From positions 153,703 to 182,812 of the forward strand of contig JAMYWO010000061.1 in NCBI GenBank assembly GCA_024220525.1: 29,110 nt of DNA, read 5' to 3'. Positions 22,144 to 29,110 of the stretch are shown one piece after another. Positions within the stretch are counted from its first letter, which is position 1. Each line of letters starts with the position of its first letter. The notes under the pieces were generated by a model. It did not search any database. It was not told the origin of the DNA and saw only the letters and a program-made list of their open reading frames with translations. Source of the DNA: Cochliopodium minus (lineage: Eukaryota; Discosea; Himatismenida; Cochliopodiidae). A program made the translations under genes and the position numbers.

Positions 22144-23363
22144 ATGTACTGCGAATGCAAAAGATTGATGAGGGAACCCAAAATATGTTTCGTATGTTCC
22201 AAGTCATACTGTTTGGATTGCCATCAAGGGAAAGAGAAATGTGCCAAGTGTGGAGAGGGGATGGAGGAGAACAAAAAACTGGGGGAGATGGTGGCGAAGA
22301 TAAGAGTCAAGTGTAAAACATGCAGTCAAGAAATGATGGCGGAAGATATGCAAAAACATCCGCAAAGCGAAAATGAACACGTGGAAAAGTGTGATGGTTG
22401 TGGAGATGAGAAGATAAGACAGTTGTTGGAGATTCATCAGATGAAGTGTCCGCCTTTTGTTTTCAAACATAATGTAGAACTTAAGAAGAGCATGTGCGAG
22501 TTGAAAAATAGTTGGGAGGAGATGAAGGAGAAGTTTGAGAAGAGCATTCTTGAGAATGAAAAGTTGAAGAGTGAAAATGTAGAAATTCAAAAGAACTTGA
22601 ATTGTATCAAAAAGAAAGTGTTTGATCCAAAATTGGAAAATGGTAAAAAAAACTTTTTGGAAAATACTTTTCGTTCTTCTCGTGATTTTTATGGTGATTA
22701 TTACAAAATGATTTTAAAGAAAAAGCAGTAGAAGCGTTATGCATGTTTTTGGGGATCGGAATTAAACAAGACAGAATAACAGCAAATAAAATTATCATAA
22801 AATGCTCTCTTAAAGGAAGTAAACTGGCAGAAGGAATCAAGCACTATTACGGATGGGAAACAAAAAAAAACCATGAAAAATCACACCAAATTTTCACTCA
22901 AGTAACCACAGAAGACCCAGAGATGAAGAACAAAGAGACCGTCTACTGTTGGAACTACCTTGGCTTACAATACAAGTGCGGATTAGGTGTCTCCATTTGC
23001 TACAATAAAGCGATTGAGTGTTTTGAAAAGGGTTTGAGTTTGGAGAATCCTCTTTCGATCCACAACATTGGAAACTTTTACTTGGAGAAGAAGAACTATA
23101 GACGTGCGTTAGAGTTTTACGAGAAATCTTGCAAGTTGGGAAATTCTCTTTCTATGAACAACATCGCTCACATTTACTGCTTGAGTGGGGACTTTAAAAA
23201 TGCGAGATTGTTTTATGAGAAGGGATGTGAATTCAACAATCCTGCTTCTTTTTACAACCTCGCTTTGTTTTATATGCATGGTACAGGTGTGCATAAGGAT
23301 ACTGAAAAAGCTATCCAATATAATAAAATTGCTTCAGATTTGGGATATCAAACCCAAAACTAG
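22144..23363 (+). CDS. RING-like / coiled-coil / Sel1-repeat protein, 2 exons
   Basis: Exon 1 is 22144-22642 and exon 2 begins at 22726 or 22729 (tandem AG acceptors, both in frame), giving 377-378 residues. Residues 1-90 are Cys-rich: KICFVCSKSYCLDC and EKCAKCGEG resemble the second half of a RING finger, and VKCKTCSQEM plus EKCDGCGDE resemble a TRAF-type zinc region. The first Cys pair is CEC rather than CxxC, so E3 ligase activity is uncertain. Residues about 115-165 are a charged coiled coil (ENEKLKSENVEIQKNL). Exon 2 is a chain of Sel1-like repeats (YKCGLGVSICYNKAIECFEK; NFYLEKKNYRRALEFYEKSC; HGTGVHKDTEKAIQYNKIAS). RING plus Sel1 suggests a ubiquitin-pathway scaffold. The start at 22144 follows an in-frame stop, so no earlier Met fits. 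The 3' end converges with the small gene at 23548. Confidence 0.85.
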
Positions 23364-23547
23364 TGATAATACTTCACAAATTAAATCATTTTTTAAAAAA
23401 TTTATATTCCTTATCAATCAATTAATTAATCATTAAAAATTTGATGATTTCCAATCAATATATATATCTTCATATTTCTTGTTATTTTCTATATATTAAA
23501 TAATTCTCAAATAAATTTTCCTTTTTCTATCTTTATTGATTATTTCA

Positions 23548-23896
23548 TTACCTTTTTAATTCTTGTACACTCACAATTGAATGTGCAACTGTGGTCAATT
23601 GCAATCCGACTTCATTTCTCTTCATATTTACCAATTCTATATCTCCTTGTTTACTTACACAATGAATGGTTGGTGATATTTTGAAAGTAACATTTTTCTT
23701 TGTATTTGGAGAATATAATTCTATGTTTTTTGATATAATCAACAAATTATTCGAAAAGATTCAGTATTTTCTATCATATTTTACCTTGAGTTGTATCTTC
23801 CTCTTCATCTTCTTCTATATCCTTTTCGCTTGCAAAATTAACTTTTTTGGTTATTTCTTTCACTTCTTTGACTGGTGTATTTGCTTTTCTTTTCAT
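23548..23896 (-). CDS. Small charged protein, 2 exons, unknown function
   Basis: Exon 1 is 23896-23785 and exon 2 is 23720-23548, with a 64-base intron and matching phase 1, giving 94 residues. The N-terminus is basic (MKRKANTPVKEVKEITKK), followed by an acidic run (EKDIEEDEEEDTTQ). The C-terminal 55 residues alternate in a beta-like pattern (TFKISPTIHCVSK; EVGLQLTTVAHSIVSVQELK) and end at a TAA. It could be a small nuclear or chromatin-associated protein, but I recognise no family. Its 5' end is 288 bases from the first codon of the CLU gene, so the two are divergently arranged; its 3' end faces the Sel1 gene. Confidence 0.6.
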
Positions 23897-24184
23897 ATTA
23901 TGATTTATAAATTCTTAAAAGTTGGTAGATTTTGGTACTTTTCTTCTTTTTTTTTTATTTTTTTTGATTCTTTTTATTTTTTAAATAAAATTTATAATTG
24001 AAAAAAAAAAAGAAAATATTCTTCGCATTAATTAATTTAGATTATATTTTTGATAATCAAAACCAGATATTGATTATTAAAGTAAATTTTTAAACTGGAT
24101 CAAAAAAGAGATTTTAATTTTTTTTTATAAATTTGCTTCAATCCAAATTTTCTAAACAAAAAAAAATTTGAGTTTTTTTTCTTC
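23897..24184. promoter_or_regulatory. Divergent upstream region, small gene / CLU gene
   Basis: These 288 bases separate two outward-facing start codons and must contain both promoters. They are AT-rich with T- and A-runs. No specific element is recognised. Confidence 0.45.
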
Positions 24185-27100
24185 ATGCAGAACTCAATAA
24201 AGGACATTCTCAAAAATTCAACAAGTTCCCAAGAAAATTTGAAAAGAATAACCGGATTTATAAGACAAAATTATCCAGAATTTTTTAAATCATTCGAATG
24301 TTGGTGCAATATAGATAATATCTTAAACAAAATAGAAAATAAGCTTTATGATAATGAAAAAAGAGATCTTGATCTTCATTTTTTATTGGATAAATTTATA
24401 TTAGGAAATGAACCTGTTCCATTCGATCTATCATTGAAAAGGAAAGCAGACTTAATGAAGAAGAAATTATATAATTTAGGAAGCGAAATCAATTTCAAAT
24501 TCATAGATGATCCTATTGATTTACTTGTAAATAAAATTTTTTTGGAACTTTTAATAAGATGCGTGATATTAGAAAAATTAATTTTATAAAATTATCCTTC
24601 ATATTTCAATAAACTATCAGAATATTACAATTATAAACAATAATCTTGTGGATATACATTAAAATTTAAAGCATTTTTAATTGAAAATAATATATCGAGG
24701 ATATTTTATTATTATGCTTCATTTCCTTATTTAGGGTTTGATGAATGCATCATTGGAAAAAATTCTCCAAAGAGCAGTGAAAGATTATAGAAAAGAAGAA
24801 AATGCATTTGCATTTCCTGGAATAAGAATGACACAAGTAGATCCAAACACACAATTTCTCAAAAGAAATAGGAGCAGCAATTTGTTTGTGAAGAAAAAAG
24901 AGAAGGAGACTGAAAAAGAGATATCAAAAGAATCATTAAATGCACCCAGTTTGGAAATATTGAATAAAACCTTCGAGACTTCCATCTCCACCATCTTCAA
25001 TGCACTGACATCGATCAATGAGATGGACATGTTGAAATCAAAGGAAGGATATAACAAAACCATCGATGTGACATCAGAATTGATGATGATAGATCATAAC
25101 ATGGATTCGAGGGAAAAGTTTGAAGATACTTTAAGAATCAAAGGAAATGATCTGATCAAATACTTTTCTTGCTGGAGAGATATCTACAAATACATCAGGA
25201 AACTGGTGGCTGCCACCCTCAACAACAAGCAAATCGTGGGGTACATTTGCTACATCGTGGATGTTCACGTTTGCAATGTGGGAGGCAGTGTAGTGATAAC
25301 CAAAGAGTTGAAAGAGAAGCTTATCAATTTGCAAAAGACAATCACTTCCGATAAAGAGTTTAAGAATCTTCACAATAAAATTGGGGTTCCTGAAATGTTG
25401 CTTCTAGCAAAAGAGAGTAATCGACAAAAATTTTTTTTCTTTTTTTAAAATACTGCATATTTTTGTTTTTATCTTATTTGTTAATTTTGTTTATTTTCTT
25501 TAGTGGAAGAAGTTTTAGGTAGACATGTTGAGGATTGGGTGGAATTAATTTTAAAGACCAAAAACGATCGAAAAACTAGTTCAAGTGCACACAGTTATTT
25601 CAGTGTAGAACTTTTGTCTGTGAAGAGATCCAAACTTCCCAAAAAGCCTTTGACGAAACCAAATTTTATAAAGCTGTTTCAAAAGGGAAGCAGCTCAATA
25701 AACACAACAAATATTTATGTATATACAGATGATACCAAACTCATATTCAAAAAAGCAGAGAAAATATCGATTATCCTCACTGAATTTAACATTTCGGAGC
25801 TGCTTTGGGACAAAGATTCTTTGGAAAACCAGATTTTGTTTTCTGTTCAAGACTTTTCAAACACCAGTAACCTTAACATTGTGAAGCTTCCTTATGACTT
25901 TTCCATCCGCTTCGAAAATCAAGAAAGGAGAAATGCTTTTCTTTACAAACTTTCTTATTCCAAGGGAAGAATCGAGAACATTATCAAAACGAGGGAGAAT
26001 GACGTAAAATATATTTTGTCGCAACCTCTCCCTTTACCCAAGGGAGGCAAAGAAACTGTGGACATTTACACTACTGACAAGGGAAATAACAACTATGGAT
26101 CTGCTTACGTCACTTTGAAAAACACTTTGAGGACAAAGAGCTATGGCGGATCGGAGTTGATGAACAGTCAATTTTTGGAGTTGAGGAACAGCACTATTTT
26201 GGACAGCCAGGATCTTTCCCTGGGAGATTCTAAAAAGATGTCGGTGGGAATCTATGATAAAAAAGACAACAGCAACAGTGAAAACAACAGCAATAAGAGT
26301 GATAAAAAGGATCCTTACAAAGATGATTCTGGAGACAGCAGTGAAAAACAAGGGGATAACTATGGTCCTGATGGAAGTGATAGTGACAAGAGTGGGAGTG
26401 AAGACAAGAGTGCCAGTAAAAGCAACTATGTTGAAGATGCTTCAAGTAGCGAAGAAAAGAACGAAAAAAACAAAAAGAAGGACAAAAAAGACAACAAAGT
26501 AAAGAAAGATGACAAAAAAAAGTTGAGAAACAGTAATTATGTTGATGTTGATTCTTCTAACGATGATAAAAAAGATAAGAGTGATGATCATGATAACATT
26601 TTGAAGAAAAAAAAAGGGGAGAACAATTATTTGCAAGATGATTCTGAAAACACCAACGAAGATGAAAAGGACAAAGCAAGCAAAGAAGAGTCCAGTGAAG
26701 AAAATTATGGAGTGGATTACAGTTCTGACAAAAGCGATGAACAGAAAGACAAGAAAAAGGACAAAAAAGAGAAGAGCGAGGAGAAATCCAAAGAAGAGAA
26801 GGAGGATTCATCTGAGGAAAATGGAGGGAACTACGGAGCCAATGATTCATCTTCATCTTCGTCCGAGGAAAAAAAAAAGAAAGACAAAAACAGAGTGAAG
26901 ATTAGAAATCTCAAAAAAAAAATCAGCAACGAAGACTTCAACAAAAGCCTCTCTGAGACCAACCTCTCCGAATCCATCGTCAATCTCTCCGAAGAGAACA
27001 TCAGGTCCAACAACCTCTCGTTGAACAGTTCGGAGAGTCCCCTCATCGTAAAGAAGAAAGGAGGGGAAGAGGAGGAAGAGGATCCTTTTACTGAACGCGG

Positions 27101-28841
27101 GCAGTTCGATTGGAACGCGGAGTTTCAGGAGCACGTCACTGCTTTGAGGAATCCTTATCTCCGTTCGACTTCTAGGCGACGCCACACGGATGCTTTGATC
27201 AAGCTTGCTGAGGATTTCGTTTCTTGTGCCAAGCGTTACGGAAAAATCATCATCAGTGAAGTTTATCTTCCTCTCGACAGAAAAACCATCAAACCAAGAG
27301 CTATAGGAGGTTTATATTTTTATTTTTACATTAGTTAATATTTTTACATTAATTTTTTATTTTATTTTTTTATTAATTAATATTTTTTCATTAATTTAGT
27401 TAATTTTTTAATTTTTATTTAATATTTTAAAATCTTTTTTTTTTTTATTTAATTTTAAATTTAACATTTTTAATATTTTTATACTTTTATACTTTTTATT
27501 TTCTAGGGATTATTGGAGGGGAGAAATACATAGTTGCCAATTTTTTGTTCAAATTTGCTGTGGACAGAGATTATGTTTTCGACGGAGACCATCATTATGC
27601 CGCCAAAGTGGCAGGACACGAACTAAAAGGTCTCAAAGCTTTCTTCTCTGTTAATACTCCCGATCTCCATTTTCCATTAATGGCTCTCATTGATTACAGA
27701 GGATTTAGGTTCAAAAAAAAAACTAATTTGTTTTTCTTATTTAGTATTATTTTTTATTTTATGTTAATTCATTATATTTTTTTTTTTATTTTTTTAAAAA
27801 AAGATTGATTGCTTCTGCTTTATTGCCTTTGTCAAAGAACTCGTTAAAGTATGGAAGTGGTAAAAATAAAAGATTTTTACATTGTGTTATTTTTTTTTTT
27901 GCTATTTTATTATATTTGTTATTTTTGAGTTTTTATTTTTGTTTAATTTGTTTTTAATAATTTTTATTTTTTTGAATTTAATCTTTTTATTAATTTGTTA
28001 TTTTTTTATTTGTTTTATCTTTTTTTGTGATTAATTTTTTATTTATTTATTATCTTTTAATTAATTTTTTTTTTTTAAAAGGAGATGGAGGAAGAACGAT
28101 ACACAGAGATAACCAAATGTTGGCGAGCAGAATCGAACAGTCTTCCAAAACCTTTAACTTGAAACTCCATCCATGTGGACCGGAAAACGTGATGATGGCC
28201 ACTTGTTGCGACATAGAGGGACACATAGGGAAAGATGGCAGGTTTTACATGTTGGATTTCAGTCGTACTTTTCCTTGTACTTCCCTCCCTAAAAAACGAG
28301 AAGATAGAAAGAAAGGTAATAAAAAAAAAGTTCAAAAAATTATTAAAAACAATTAAAAATCTTAAAAATTAAAATATTAAATTAAATTGGAAAAAATTTT
28401 AAATAAAAAAATATAAATGAAATTAAAATTCAAAAAAAAATTAAAAAATATTGGAGATCTTTAAAATTTTTCAACAGTTTAAAATTTGTTGATTAAATGA
28501 ATAAGTAATTTTTTAAAAAATAAAAAATAAATTAGAACAAAAAATAAATTAGAATGAATAAAAAATGAATTAGAATAAAAAATAAATTAGAATAAAAAAT
28601 AAATTAAAATTTAAAATAAATTAAAATTTAAAATAAATTAAAATTTAAAATAAAAAATAAATAAACATTTTTTTTTATGATTAAAGGATCTCATTTGTTT
28701 GAGATGTTCAGACAAGAGTTTGTGAAGAGTTGGCAGATTTTCCCTTTGTGTTCGGACGCTTACTCCCACTTTGTTAAATACAACGAAGGAGCAAAGGAAC
28801 ATCGTTGGGAAGTTGATTTGGCGACATTCTTTCTGGAAAAA
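24185..28841 (+). CDS. CLU-family protein, 5' part (7 exons)
   Basis: Exons 24185-24526, 24735-25416, 25504-27309, 27507-27708, 27804-27859, 28082-28315 and 28687-28841 total 3477 bases (residues 1-1159), all in phase, ending in phase 0. Residues 1-340 are mostly helical and unrecognised; the stretch around residues 50-140 is faintly RGS-like in helix pattern. Residues about 355-500 look PH-like (NIYVYTDDTKLIF; a terminal helix ENQERRNAFLYKL). Residues about 600-840 are a highly charged Ser/Asp/Lys linker with six NYxxDxS motifs. From about 880 the CLU domain begins: GQFDWNAEFQEHV, EDFVSCAKRYGKIIISE, HELKGLKAF, IDYRGFRLIASALLPLS, then the DGGRT and CDIEGHIGKDGRFYMLDFSR blocks. The next exon is at 2726. 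CLU proteins act in the cytosol on mitochondrial mRNA and distribution. Exon 1 may instead be a separate 134-residue gene (24185-24589), but its donor at 24527 gives a perfect phase join. Confidence 0.88.
26340..26860 (+). repeat. Coding NYxxDxS repeat region in CLU linker
   Basis: Six degenerate protein repeats each begin with N-Y-(G/V/L), then acidic/Ser residues and a Lys/Glu-rich spacer: DNYGPDGSDSD, SNYVEDASSSEE, SNYVDVDSSNDD, NNYLQDDSENTN, ENYGVDYSSDKS and GNYGANDSSSSSSEE. Spacing is about 20-40 residues. The DNA diverges, but the NY core and acidic-Ser stretch persist. Confidence 0.8.
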
Positions 28842-29043
28842 GTAAAAAAAAAAATTATTTTTTATTTTTTATTCTTTTATTTGATTTTTTCATTTTATTT
28901 TTTATTTTAAATTTATTTTTTATTTTTTTATTTTTAAATTTTTTAATTTTAGTTTTATTTTATTTTTATTTTTTATTTATTTTTATTTTTTCATTGATAT
29001 TTTGTTTTATTTTTATTTTTTATTTTTGTATTGTTTGTTTTTT

Positions 29044-29110
29044 ATTTTTTATTTTTTATTTTTTATTTTTTATTTTTTATTTTTTATTTTTTATTTTTTA
29101 TTTTTTATTT
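29044..29110. repeat. A-T6 heptamer array (window end)
   Basis: About nine A-T6 units run to the window edge, following the donor of the CLU exon ending at 28841. Same unit and orientation as the array opening piece B (2648-2724). Confidence 0.95.

Noticed and set aside
26230-26856. Minus-strand His/Cys- and Phe-rich frames
   Set aside because: They are shadows of the Ser/Asp/Lys-rich CLU linker, whose frame is open over 1.8 kb and ends in the CLU domain.

Overview
The window is AT-rich nuclear DNA from an intron-containing unicellular eukaryote. Signs of this are GT-AG introns of roughly 40-500 bases, TAA/TAG/TGA all used as stops, A/T-homopolymer intergenic DNA, and a gene set of ankyrin, KCTD/BTB, CLU-TPR, Sel1, PPP phosphatase, RhoGAP-like and DIMT1 proteins. 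It looks like a free-living amoeboid or flagellate protist (Anaeramoeba-, heterolobosean- or amoebozoan-like). The sequence alone does not name the lineage. I joined exons by hand using reading phase, so exon borders are predictions.

The window is not in natural order. Single N bases at 2647 and 5452 divide it into three pieces: C (1-2646), B (2648-5451) and A (5453-29110). One large CLU-family gene starts in A (24185-28841), continues in B (2726-5351) and ends in C (79-327). Each break lies in an intron filled with the same A-T6 heptamer array, and codon phase matches across both joins. The real order is almost certainly A-B-C, giving a 13-exon gene of 4767 coding bases (1588 residues).

Piece C: last CLU exon; a KCTD/BTB gene on the minus strand (five exons, 2175-510) with a dispersed repeat in its first intron; the broken 3' end of an ankyrin-family gene (minus). 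Piece B: five CLU exons. Piece A, left to right: a 5'-truncated ankyrin gene (5453-6493); a second ankyrin-like gene with the same C-terminal module (6869-8835); an EF-hand/RhoGAP-like gene (minus, 11636-9138); 1.3 kb of AT-rich spacer; DIMT1 18S rRNA dimethyltransferase (minus, 14312-12941); a TPR-like gene of unknown role (14404-16387); a gene for four tandem CxxC...CxxC modules, a basic NLS region and an Asn/Pro-rich prion-like tail (16940-18987); a PPP-family phosphatase (minus, about 21847-19086) with an 11-base microexon; a RING-like/Sel1-repeat gene (22144-23363); a small two-exon charged protein (minus, 23896-23548); and the 5' part of the CLU gene.

The genes do not form a pathway. 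Several are housekeeping (DIMT1, CLU, PPP). Others are adaptor families typical of expanded protist repertoires. The main results are the reconstructed order, the tandem zinc-module/prion-like protein, the acidic NYxxDxS repeat linker in the CLU protein, the shared C-terminal module of the ankyrin genes, the intron-borne dispersed repeat and the phosphatase microexon. Two one-base frame breaks in homopolymers point to draft-quality sequence.
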